Of a stretch of DNA of 64,000 bases, positions 25,491 through 34,022 are shown in pieces. The position numbers and the translations under genes are program-made. The stretch's first letter is position 1, and each line of letters starts with the position of its first letter. Source of the DNA: an uncultured Bacillota bacterium (lineage in GTDB: Bacteria > Bacillota_I > Bacilli_A > RFN20 > CAG-631); contig CABUID010000002.1 in the NCBI GenBank assembly GCA_902491575.1, forward strand, positions 62,001-126,000, given 5' to 3'. Under the pieces are notes generated by a model. It had not been told where the DNA came from. It searched no databases and worked only from the letters and a program-made list of their open reading frames with translations.

Positions 25491-27367
25491 TGAATCCTTT
25501 CATTTATGTAGGAATTATTTTATTCACTTTTACAGCTATATTTTTAATTTCTTTTCTTTTAATTAAAGATAAAAAAGAAGCTTTTGGTTTTGATCGTAAT
25601 ATGAAAGACAAAGATATTACGAAACGTTTACTACACTATGCTAAACCCTATTATAAAAGTTTTATTTTAGTTTTTTTGGTAATGATATTTACGGTAGCAG
25701 CGGATATTATTTTGCCTTTAATCACAGGAGATATTACCTCCATTTTACAACAAGAAAATGGATTTCGTTATTCCCAAATTTTAAATGATGTTATTTTATA
25801 TATAACTTTATTACTTCTTTCTTTAATTTGCTTATATATCCAAGCTATGGTTTTACAAAAAACAGGGCAAAGAATTATATCTCAATTAAGAGAAGATTTA
25901 TTTATTCATATTGAAAAGTTGTCTGCTAATCAGTTGAATCATATTCCTGTAGGTAAATTAGTAACGCGTATTTCCAATGATACAAATGCTGTTTCGATGA
26001 TGTTTACCAATTTATTTGTGAATTTAGTTAAAAACTTTTGTTTAGTTTTAGGTTTTATTGTAGCTATGTTAATTGTAAATATAAAATTAGCATTGTTAGT
26101 TTTATTTTTTATCCCATTTATATTATTATTTACTTATATTTTTCGTAAATTTTCCAGAAGAGCTTATCGTAAAGTTAAAAATAATACAACAGATATTAAT
26201 ACTTTTCTATCTGAAAACTTATCTGGAATTAAAGTTACTCAAATATTTAATCAACAAGAAAGAAAATTAAAGGAATTTCAGGAAAAAAATGAGCGATTAT
26301 GTAAATCAAAATATGCTCAGATTGGTGTTTTTAGTATATTTAGACCTACTGTATATATGCTATATGTTTTGAATTTATTATTGTTGTTTTGGATAGCTGG
26401 TAATGGTGCAATTAGTGGAGTTTCTTTTTTAGGTCAAACCATTACTTGTGAAACATTAGTTATTTTTTATGCCTATATCGGTTCTTTCTTTAATCCCGTT
26501 CAAAATCTTGCTGAACAATTTAACTGGTTGCAATCTGCCTTTGCTTCTTCGGAAAAAATATTTACGATTCTAGATATGGATCCTGAATTAAAAGATGAAG
26601 AAGATGCAATAGAATTAAATCAGATAGAGGGAAATATTGAATTTAAAGATGTTTGGTTTGCTTATCATAAAGAAGAATGGATTTTAAAAGGCGTTTCTTT
26701 TAAAATTAATGCTAAACAAACGGTGGCTTTGGTAGGTTCAACAGGAAGTGGAAAAACAACCATTCTTTCATTACTTGTAAGAAATTACGATATTCAAAAA
26801 GGTCAAATATTAGTCGATGGAATCGATATTAAAAAAATAAAAATGAGTTCATTGAGAAAGCATTTTGGTCAAATGTTACAAGATGTATTTATTTTTTCTG
26901 GAACAATTCGAAGCAATATTGTTTTAAGAGAAGAAAATATAAGTGACGAAGAAGTAATAAAGGCATGTAAATATGTTAACGCTATGCATTTTATTGAAAA
27001 ATTAGAAAATGGATTAGATGAAGTTGTAAGAGAAAGAGGAAATAATTTTTCTGCTGGACAACGTCAATTACTTTCTTTTGCTAGAACAATTGTACATCGA
27101 CCAGAAGTAATGATATTAGATGAAGCTACAGCAAATATTGATACCGAAACAGAACTTTTAATTCAAGACTCCTTAAATAAGATGATGAATATTGGAACAA
27201 TGATTATTGTTGCTCATCGTTTATCCACAATCCAACATGCGGATAATATTATTGTTTTATCACATGGAATGATTTTAGAACAAGGAAATCATCAAGAATT
27301 GTTAAAAAAGAAAGGAAAGTATTATAAACTTTATCAATTACAATATCACAAAGCAAATTTAAAATAA
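25490..27367 (+). CDS. ABC exporter subunit with canonical Walker B (heterodimer half 2)
   Basis: A 625-residue half-transporter with an extra N-terminal helix before the six-helix domain. Walker A GSTGSGKT is at 416-423, and Walker B ILDE has an intact catalytic Glu545. The signature is degenerate, SAGQ (521-524), instead of SGGQ. Together with the Asp in its partner, this leaves one competent ATP site (this Walker A/B plus the partner's signature) and one degenerate site, the usual asymmetric arrangement. Overlaps the preceding gene by one base; both are surely co-expressed. Confidence 0.9.
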   Translation: MNPFIYVGIILFTFTAIFLISFLLIKDKKEAFGFDRNMKDKDITKRLLHYAKPYYKSFILVFLVMIFTVAADIILPLITGDITSILQQENGFRYSQILNDVILYITLLLLSLICLYIQAMVLQKTGQRIISQLREDLFIHIEKLSANQLNHIPVGKLVTRISNDTNAVSMMFTNLFVNLVKNFCLVLGFIVAMLIVNIKLALLVLFFIPFILLFTYIFRKFSRRAYRKVKNNTTDINTFLSENLSGIKVTQIFNQQERKLKEFQEKNERLCKSKYAQIGVFSIFRPTVYMLYVLNLLLLFWIAGNGAISGVSFLGQTITCETLVIFYAYIGSFFNPVQNLAEQFNWLQSAFASSEKIFTILDMDPELKDEEDAIELNQIEGNIEFKDVWFAYHKEEWILKGVSFKINAKQTVALVGSTGSGKTTILSLLVRNYDIQKGQILVDGIDIKKIKMSSLRKHFGQMLQDVFIFSGTIRSNIVLREENISDEEVIKACKYVNAMHFIEKLENGLDEVVRERGNNFSAGQRQLLSFARTIVHRPEVMILDEATANIDTETELLIQDSLNKMMNIGTMIIVAHRLSTIQHADNIIVLSHGMILEQGNHQELLKKKGKYYKLYQLQYHKANLK

Positions 27368-27457
27368 AATTTTGATTATTTTTTGGAAAAATGAATCTTT
27401 ATATAGTATTTTAAAAAAATATATTATAAAATATTATGTAGATTAAGGAGAATTATT

Positions 27458-28582
27458 ATGAGAAAATATAATATTACTTTGTGTATTTTAATGAGTACAA
27501 TGTTATTATCTGCGTGTGAACCAAAGAATTCTGTTGATGTTTCATCCAGTAACGATACTTCGGATGAATTATCTAATTTTGAATCCACATCTGAATCATC
27601 TTTGACGATGTCAGCGTCAGAAGAGGATACATGGGTTAAAGATGATAGTATAATCGATATTACAAAATTAGAAATTGGTGTCAATGATTCTTATAACATT
27701 CCAGCAATTTGCAAAGATGAATTTCAAGATAGTTATTTTGAGATTTACATTAATGATAAGGATATGGTTAAAGCAGATGCCTTTGACAATGTTCATGGAT
27801 TGAAAGAAGGAACAACTACTATAAAAGTAGTCGTCGATGAAATGTATTATGATGAATTAGAGATAGAAGTAAAAAGTGAGGACTATATGAATCAAAATTT
27901 TAAATTTGATAAAGCTAGATTACAAGGTAAATCCTTTATAGTTTTTGGTGATTCCATTTCCGATGTAACCGTTACTGCTTATCCAAGTAATCGACCAAAA
28001 TTTTGGTGTGAACAACTTGTGGAGAAGTATGATATGACCATGTATAATGAAGCAATTAGTGGTTCAACTACAGGTTATTGTAAGGGTTTGATGGATAAAG
28101 GTGATTTTACTCATATATTGGGTACATTTGTTGTGAATCAGTCTTCTGTTAAAGAAGAGATTAAAAAAAGTGATTATGCTTTTATTTATTTTGGAAATAA
28201 CGATGTAACTTATGGATCTCATTTGGGAAGTATTGGCGATGTAAATGATGATAATTATCAAGTAACAGAATCATTCCGAGGCTCTTATGCTTACTTGATT
28301 GATAAAATAAGAGAATCCAATCCTCATATTAAAATTGTTTGTTTAAGTTTATCATCGAGTTCATGGGGAATTGAAGTTTGCAATCCATCAGCAACATATG
28401 CAAAATCCCGTAAAGAAATGAGTAACGTTGTACAAGAATTAGCAGAGACAAAGAAAACTAAATTTATTGATATTTATGGTTTATGGACATCACAAGATGA
28501 ATATGGAACATGTTGTCCAGATGGTATTCACCCACAAACTGCTGGTTATAATTTGATTGTTGAAAAAATATTAAATAGTTAA
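27458..28582 (+). CDS. SGNH/GDSL-hydrolase lipoprotein
   Basis: A 374-residue predicted lipoprotein esterase. Signal peptide ends LLSAC (Cys 20), followed by an acidic Ser/Thr-rich linker, then a small beta domain at ~65-145 (KLEIGVNDSYNI, GTTTIKVVV) resembling bacterial Ig-like domains. The catalytic domain carries FGDSIS with Ser166, GNND at 246-249 and DGIH at 355-358 (Asp355/His358). Enzymes of this fold deacetylate glycans or cleave esters outside the cell. AAGGAG precedes the ATG. Single gene with its own terminator. Confidence 0.88.
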   Translation: MRKYNITLCILMSTMLLSACEPKNSVDVSSSNDTSDELSNFESTSESSLTMSASEEDTWVKDDSIIDITKLEIGVNDSYNIPAICKDEFQDSYFEIYINDKDMVKADAFDNVHGLKEGTTTIKVVVDEMYYDELEIEVKSEDYMNQNFKFDKARLQGKSFIVFGDSISDVTVTAYPSNRPKFWCEQLVEKYDMTMYNEAISGSTTGYCKGLMDKGDFTHILGTFVVNQSSVKEEIKKSDYAFIYFGNNDVTYGSHLGSIGDVNDDNYQVTESFRGSYAYLIDKIRESNPHIKIVCLSLSSSSWGIEVCNPSATYAKSRKEMSNVVQELAETKKTKFIDIYGLWTSQDEYGTCCPDGIHPQTAGYNLIVEKILNS

Positions 28583-28604
28583 AAAAATTTAAAATTTTTG
28601 GAGA

Positions 28605-28646
28605 AAGAGAAGCTAGAAAGAGAAAAACTATATGGCTTCTCTTTTA
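28605..28646 (+). terminator. Terminator of the SGNH-hydrolase gene
   Basis: 10-bp stem AAAGAGAAGC/GCTTCTCTTT with a 21-base loop and ending in T residues, 22 bases after the stop. Confidence 0.65.
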
Positions 28647-28869
28647 AGTATGTATCTACGATGGAAAGAAATTCTAGTAAGTTTTCATAAACTTGATGAA
28701 TAAATACGCTTTTTTGATTAACGAAATTTAACAATATGACATAAAAGGTAAACAATACAATCGAATTAGGTAGGAAACATCGAAAAACGATGTTTTCGTT
28801 TTTCTTATCATTTCTTAAGTTTCTGACATAATCAATGATTTCAACATGCAAAGATTTTTTATTCATTAA

Positions 28870-28911
28870 AATATAAAACCCCATTCAATATTAACTGAAC
28901 GGGGGTTTAAA
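28870..28911 (-). terminator. Terminator of the acyltransferase gene
   Basis: Stem of AAACCCC with GGGGTTT, extended by a partly paired ATTCA/TGAAC part, with T-rich sequence on its reverse-strand downstream side; lies about 45 bases past the stop at 28957. Confidence 0.65.
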
Positions 28912-28956
28912 TGAAGTTTTTTTGTTTCTACTTTTTTTGATTATTTCAATCTTTGT

Positions 28957-30246
28957 TTAATCTTTATAAGTATCTGCCCATGGAAAATTTTTCCAATGGT
29001 TAACATGCAATCGGTGCATTTCTTCCACTATTAACAAAACTTTTCCTACAACATGCCTTTCTGGAAAAATATCATAATATTTACCTTCATAATACAAAGA
29101 GAAGAATGAGACATCAATCGGCATACCTAAAGTTGGAAGATGAGCATAATCTATTTTAAATTCAAAATCTTCGCCGTCTTTACTTCCTTTATAGAAAAAG
29201 CCTTCATGATTTATAATAATTTTCCCTTGTCCACAGATCTGACTTGTTGCCATGTTTTTTAAATAATGATCTTCAGGAATTTTTCCTAATTGTACATTTT
29301 CAATAAATTCAAAATCGGGATTTTGTATTTCATGATAGACGATTTTTCGTTCTTGATCCACCCATTTCGAAGGGGACTCTGGGATGATGCATTGTTCATC
29401 AAATGGAATAAAATCATAGTAGTCATTCATATGTGCACCATTACCACAAGACGTACATTTTATTATGTCTTTTTCACCTAACATGGTAAATTCTTTACCA
29501 CATCGAGGACAACGATAACATAAATCATGCAAGTTTGTACAAATTCTGCCGTTAGATTCATATTTAATTCTTTCTTTTTTATTCCATTCATAATCATCTT
29601 GCCAGAAGACTTCATTACATTTATTTTCAATTTCTTCTGGAGTCATTTCCTTAAGTTGTTCAGGAGTAAAAAGTTTGAATAAAGTAGTATCAATTCGGCC
29701 TTTTCTTTCATCTAAACATACTTTTGTGTTGGTTAAAAAAGCTCCTTTTATTTGAAGCATATATACAGGAATTTGGTAATGTTTAAACAATTTTCCAGTT
29801 CCACAAGCTACCGGTTGTGAATGGCCAGTAATCGAACTCATTCCTTCTGGTGAAATACATACACATCCACCAGATTTAATAATTTGATTCATTCCTCTAA
29901 TCGAAGCCACATCGCTATTAAAATTCTTTTTTGGAATATTATGTACAATTTTAAATATAGTTTTTAGATGACTTCTAAAAAATTCATTATATCCTACAAC
30001 AAAGTTTAAACGACGAGGGTAAGCTGCTTGTGAAAGCCAAATATAATCTAAACGAGACTGATGATTATAAATTAAAAAACAAGGTCCTTCACAATCATTA
30101 ATATTATCGATAATGTTGTAAGTAGGATTAAATTTTGGTTGTAAGATATGTTTAATGATTACTTTGTTTAAAACACAATAAACAAAACGGTTCGTTTGTT
30201 TATATTTTCTTTTTGCCAATTTATTTTGTAAACTTTCTTTTCCCAT
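28957..30246 (-). CDS. PlsC-like acyltransferase with zinc ribbon and C-terminal domain
   Basis: A 429-residue protein. Residues ~50-200 carry the lysophosphatidate acyltransferase signature: NHQSRLD (N61-D67, the HxxxxD catalytic pair H62/D67) and SPEGMSS near 132-138. PlsC makes phosphatidic acid from lysophosphatidate. After it, CPRCG...CTSCG (~244-272) forms a zinc ribbon and the last ~150 residues are an unrecognised mixed domain (includes WVDQERKIVYHE). Ordinary PlsC is ~200-250 residues, so this is a double-length relative whose extra part may sense or bind partner proteins. No membrane helix is obvious. GGGAGAAG lies before the ATG. Confidence 0.82.
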   Translation of the reverse strand: MGKESLQNKLAKRKYKQTNRFVYCVLNKVIIKHILQPKFNPTYNIIDNINDCEGPCFLIYNHQSRLDYIWLSQAAYPRRLNFVVGYNEFFRSHLKTIFKIVHNIPKKNFNSDVASIRGMNQIIKSGGCVCISPEGMSSITGHSQPVACGTGKLFKHYQIPVYMLQIKGAFLTNTKVCLDERKGRIDTTLFKLFTPEQLKEMTPEEIENKCNEVFWQDDYEWNKKERIKYESNGRICTNLHDLCYRCPRCGKEFTMLGEKDIIKCTSCGNGAHMNDYYDFIPFDEQCIIPESPSKWVDQERKIVYHEIQNPDFEFIENVQLGKIPEDHYLKNMATSQICGQGKIIINHEGFFYKGSKDGEDFEFKIDYAHLPTLGMPIDVSFFSLYYEGKYYDIFPERHVVGKVLLIVEEMHRLHVNHWKNFPWADTYKD

Positions 30247-30350
30247 AAGTTTTTCTTCTCCCTAGTTTATTAAAAATATAACATATTATGTATATTTTTT
30301 ATACAAAAAAGAATATGAAAAGCCACAAAATTAATTAAATATGTAGAATA

Positions 30351-31832
30351 TTAATGTTTTTGTTTTCTGTTTTTCACAAAATAAGAATTAGATGAATAAA
30401 TAATAGCATTATCTTGGATAGAGGATGTAATGAAACAGTTACTACCAATAATTGCATAATTGCCAATAATCGTTTCTCCACCTAATATAGATGCACCAGC
30501 ATAGATAATAACATGATTTTTTATTGTTGGATGTCTTTTTGTGTTTTTTAATTTTTCGGGATGATTTAATGAAATAGCACCAAGTGTAACATGATGATAG
30601 ATACGAACATGATGTCCAATATCACAGGTTTGCCCAATGACGATTCCTGTTCCATGATCGATACAAAAATGGTGACCTATACTAGCTTGTGGGTGTATAT
30701 CAATTCCTGTTTTACTATGTGCATATTCACTAATGGTACGTGCTAAAATAAATTGCTTTTTCTCCCACAATAGATGGGCCACGCGATAGCAAAAAGTTGC
30801 AAAGAAACCAGGATAAGTTTGTATAACCTCTTTTATACTTGTTGCTGCTGGGTCATTTAGTAAAGTTTCTTTTGCATCCATTAAAAGTGTTTTTTTCAGT
30901 TTAAATAAATCATCTTGATAAATTTCATATTTTATCCATAAGGGATGTTTAATAAAGGTAGGTTGTTCTAATTTTGAAAAAAGATATTCAATATCTTGAT
31001 GAATTTGTTGTTTGCTCCATTTTTCATTTTTAAAAAAATAAGAATAATTCGAATAATCATGAATTAAATCAGGACATAAGACAACCATGTTTTTTATTTT
31101 ATTTTTTTGAATGAAAGACACAGCACCAAATAAAGCGTAAGAAGATAAAGGTCCTATTGCTATTCCTTCTTTACTTGCTAATAAACGTGTCATATGATAA
31201 GCATCAATATCATCTACTTTTAATTGAAAATCATTTCTTTTCTTATCCGTTTGAACTTTAAAAATAGAAATATCTTGTTTACGAGGTAAAAATTTTATAG
31301 GAGTATCTTTAAAATTATATTTTAAATTTTTTACCATACAAAAATAATCTATTTCTGGTAATTGTAATTTGACTTCGTTTAAAATATGAAGGTAATTGTA
31401 ATCTTTTAAATGAAATAAATAAGATAATAAAACACTATTTTTATTTTTTTGTAAAAGATTTTTCGTTTTTAAGTGACTTTGACTTTTTTTGGATAAAATG
31501 ATAATGGCTCCATAAAGTTTAATCAAATTTCTATCCTTTAAACAAGTATTATCCGGCAAGACAAGTATACATTTTAAAGATAATATTGCACAAATATTTG
31601 CAATCAAAATACCATTTTTACCATTTGTATTTTCAATAATGAGTGTTGACTGATTTATTTTTTTTTCTTTTAAAGCTTTTAAAAGATTAAATTTAATCGC
31701 TCTTTTATATAAACTAGAATATTCATTATCTTCAAGTTTTAAATATAATTTACATTGATATTCCTTTGATAGTTTATGTAAGTAAATCAAAGGAGTAGTG
31801 CCTATTAAATCCATTGCATTTTTATCGGCCAT
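30351..31832 (-). CDS. Fusion of a degenerate cysteine-synthase domain with serine acetyltransferase
   Basis: A 493-residue fusion. Residues ~1-290 follow the CysK fold: IGTTPLIYLHKLS start, KLE, and a late KEGIAIGPLSSYALFGAV. However, the pyridoxal-phosphate Lys position reads SLYKR (Tyr42 at the Lys site, a Lys shifted by one), the TSGNTG substrate loop reads TNGKNG (69-74), and the GTGGT phosphate loop is missing. Residues ~295-493 are a complete serine acetyltransferase: YPGFFATFCYRVAHLLW, hexapeptide repeats, IDHGTGIVIG with catalytic Asp-His, and YHHVTLG. So the enzyme should make O-acetylserine, with the dead CysK part as a built-in partner. The nearest AGGAG is ~40 bases before the ATG across a hairpin. 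Confidence 0.83.
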   Translation of the reverse strand: MADKNAMDLIGTTPLIYLHKLSKEYQCKLYLKLEDNEYSSLYKRAIKFNLLKALKEKKINQSTLIIENTNGKNGILIANICAILSLKCILVLPDNTCLKDRNLIKLYGAIIILSKKSQSHLKTKNLLQKNKNSVLLSYLFHLKDYNYLHILNEVKLQLPEIDYFCMVKNLKYNFKDTPIKFLPRKQDISIFKVQTDKKRNDFQLKVDDIDAYHMTRLLASKEGIAIGPLSSYALFGAVSFIQKNKIKNMVVLCPDLIHDYSNYSYFFKNEKWSKQQIHQDIEYLFSKLEQPTFIKHPLWIKYEIYQDDLFKLKKTLLMDAKETLLNDPAATSIKEVIQTYPGFFATFCYRVAHLLWEKKQFILARTISEYAHSKTGIDIHPQASIGHHFCIDHGTGIVIGQTCDIGHHVRIYHHVTLGAISLNHPEKLKNTKRHPTIKNHVIIYAGASILGGETIIGNYAIIGSNCFITSSIQDNAIIYSSNSYFVKNRKQKH

Positions 31833-32147
31833 ATTTATATTTTCATTAACTAAGTTAGTTTAGTTAATATTCTCCTTTCAAATGAAATTTATAGAATAAA
31901 GTTCATTTTTTAATGACCATTAAGCCATCAATGTATAATATGAAAAAAAATAAGATACTTTCTTAAATTTTTAAATATACATTTTATTTAGTCATTTAAA
32001 TATAAAAATAGACTAAAACATGAAGAAAAACATTTAAAAAAGTAATCTTATCAAAAAAATAAAAAGATAAAATAAAAGTAAGAATAGTAAAGTTATATGT
32101 TAAAAAAAACTACAATTTATTTTGTAGTTTTTTGTTCATTAATAAAA
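31833..32147. other. Intergenic region upstream of the CysK-CysE fusion
   Basis: 315 AT-rich bases. On the reverse strand, AGGAG is followed by the inverted repeat TTAACTAA-ACTAAC-TTAGTTAA near 31835-31862, then the start codon. The far end holds the terminator of the ABC pair. I saw no signal-peptide or quorum-peptide gene here. Confidence 0.5.
32102..32133 (-). terminator. Terminator of the two-component/ABC gene cluster
   Basis: 12-bp stem AAAAAACTACAA and its complement with a 6-base loop, T run on the reverse strand, 15 bases after the last ABC stop. Symmetric, so it can also stop rightward transcripts. Confidence 0.88.
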
Positions 32148-34022
32148 TTATTTTGTATAGTATTGTGCTTGAGCATGCCAAAGTTGATAATACTTTCCGT
32201 TTTCATCAACAACTAGTGATTGATGAGTACCTTGTTGTATGACTGTACCTTCTTCAAATACAAGGATTTCATCACAAAATTTACAAGAAGATAGACGGTG
32301 ACTAATATAAATAGTCGTTTTATTACTAGCAATATCATTGAATTTACTATAAATTTCTGCTTCTGCAATTGGATCAAGAGCAGCTGTAGGCTCGTCTAAA
32401 ACAATAAATGGAGCATTTTTATACAATGCACGCGCAATCGCAATTTTTTGTGCTTCTCCACCAGAAACATCTACACCATTTTTTTCAAAATCTTTGTAAA
32501 GATAAGTTTCTATACCATCTTTCATTTCTTCAAGTCGGTTTGAAAAACCTGCTTTTTCTAAACATTCCATGACAAGAGTTTTGTCATAATTGGTTTTAGA
32601 GGCAACATTTTCACAAAGTTTAAATCCAAAAAGTTTAAAGTCTTGAAAGACTATTGAAAAAATAGTCATATACTCCGTATAATTGTATTTTCGAATATCA
32701 ATGCCATTTAGAAGAATTTCACCTTCAGTTGGGTCATATAAACGACATAACAATTTGATAAATGTCGTTTTGCCACTGCCATTTATACCGACAACGGCCA
32801 AGCGTTTTCCTATTTCAAATTTTATATTGACATTGCGAAGTGCATAATTATCGCATCCAGGGTATTTAAAGGAAACATTACAAAACTCAATTTGATATTT
32901 TTTATCGTGACGTTTTTCGATGGTAAGGCTTCCTTGATACATATTATTAGGAATGTCTAAAAACTCAAATACTTGCTTAAGGAAGGTAGCATTATTTCGC
33001 ATATCACCAAGTGTGAATACCAATTTTGCGACGCCATTTGATAATCTTGTGATAGAGGCTACGTATTGAGTAATTTCACCAAGTCCAAATGCACCTGCCC
33101 ATGCTTTTAAACATACAAAAACGTAAACAACACCTGTAAAAATGACCGATAAAGCTGAACCTGCTGCATTATATAAGCCGATAGGACCAAGGCTTAAACG
33201 AGCAAAAAATCCACTAGATCCAAAAATACCAGTTTTGTTTTGATTATATTTTTCACAAAATTTATCTTGACCATATATTCTTATATCCATAGCTAATTCT
33301 TTTTTATAACCTAACCAACCAAAAAAACCAAATAAACGATTTCCAAGATTTTGTGAGTCAGCATGTTTTGCAAAATAACTACCTGCCTTATTGTGTAAAG
33401 AGGGAGCAATCAAAGTAATAGTGAGCATAATGGCAATGATTATAACTATAAGCAAAGGGTGATTTAATAAGGCAAATAGACCCGTTTCGTTTAAAACTTT
33501 ATTTGTAAATAAAGAAATTGTAAGCGTAATGCCACCAAATATTGTAAAAATCGAAGTAAAAAGAGATTCATATGAGTTCATGATTCGGTATAATCCCCAT
33601 CCACCACCATTTTGATTTTGATAAATTTTGTGCAATAAATCGGAGGTGTATGTATTATCACAATTCTCGTAATCTAAATCGAGTAGTTTTTGAATAAAGA
33701 TATTATCCACTTTATACCATAGTCCTGCATTATGAATTGCTTGCCACTTTGTTAAAAGTGCTGTTATCAATGAAATAACTGCTGCAGAAATAAGCGTCAT
33801 TAAAACAAGTGTTTTTAAGCGTTCAACATTTCGATTACCAGCAAGTTCATTAATAATAAGTGCTGAGAGATAAATGCCTACATAGGGAGTCAAAGAATTC
33901 CAAATAACACTGATTAAACGCGTGATAATCATTTTAGGATACTGCTTGTAAAAGATTTTAAATGCACGGTTATTTATTTTAAATGCTTTACTCCAAGAAA
34001 TTTGTTTATCCTTTTTCTTCAT
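32148..34022 (-). CDS. ABC exporter half-transporter (second of pair)
   Basis: A 624-residue permease-ATPase: six-helix membrane domain (~30-370), ATPase domain with Walker A GINGSGKT-like VGINGSGKTTFIKL, signature DVSGGEAQK and Walker B FIVLDEPTAALDP with an intact Glu. The body lacks a C39 peptidase, so it is not a double-glycine peptide processor. It overlaps the neighbouring half-transporter by 17 bases, and the two share the unusual KNAPF..LDEPTAALDPIAE block, so they are paralogues that probably work as a pair. GGAG precedes the ATG. Substrate unknown; the LytTR system upstream suggests a peptide or antimicrobial. Confidence 0.88.
   Translation of the reverse strand: MKKKDKQISWSKAFKINNRAFKIFYKQYPKMIITRLISVIWNSLTPYVGIYLSALIINELAGNRNVERLKTLVLMTLISAAVISLITALLTKWQAIHNAGLWYKVDNIFIQKLLDLDYENCDNTYTSDLLHKIYQNQNGGGWGLYRIMNSYESLFTSIFTIFGGITLTISLFTNKVLNETGLFALLNHPLLIVIIIAIMLTITLIAPSLHNKAGSYFAKHADSQNLGNRLFGFFGWLGYKKELAMDIRIYGQDKFCEKYNQNKTGIFGSSGFFARLSLGPIGLYNAAGSALSVIFTGVVYVFVCLKAWAGAFGLGEITQYVASITRLSNGVAKLVFTLGDMRNNATFLKQVFEFLDIPNNMYQGSLTIEKRHDKKYQIEFCNVSFKYPGCDNYALRNVNIKFEIGKRLAVVGINGSGKTTFIKLLCRLYDPTEGEILLNGIDIRKYNYTEYMTIFSIVFQDFKLFGFKLCENVASKTNYDKTLVMECLEKAGFSNRLEEMKDGIETYLYKDFEKNGVDVSGGEAQKIAIARALYKNAPFIVLDEPTAALDPIAEAEIYSKFNDIASNKTTIYISHRLSSCKFCDEILVFEEGTVIQQGTHQSLVVDENGKYYQLWHAQAQYYTK

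Larger units (their letters stand above)
28583..28956. other. Convergent intergenic region
   Basis: 374 bases between convergent genes. It contains the two terminators described here. A 101-codon reverse frame at 28579-28884 crosses both hairpins, has no ribosome site and resembles nothing, so I do not call it a gene. Confidence 0.6.

Noticed and set aside
28579..28884. 101-codon reverse reading frame
   Set aside because: It crosses the terminator hairpins of both neighbours, has no ribosome site and no similarity or membrane pattern I recognise.
31833..32147. Quorum-sensing or bacteriocin peptide gene near the LytTR/ABC cluster
   Set aside because: No start codon with ribosome site and a reading frame over ten codons is present on either strand.
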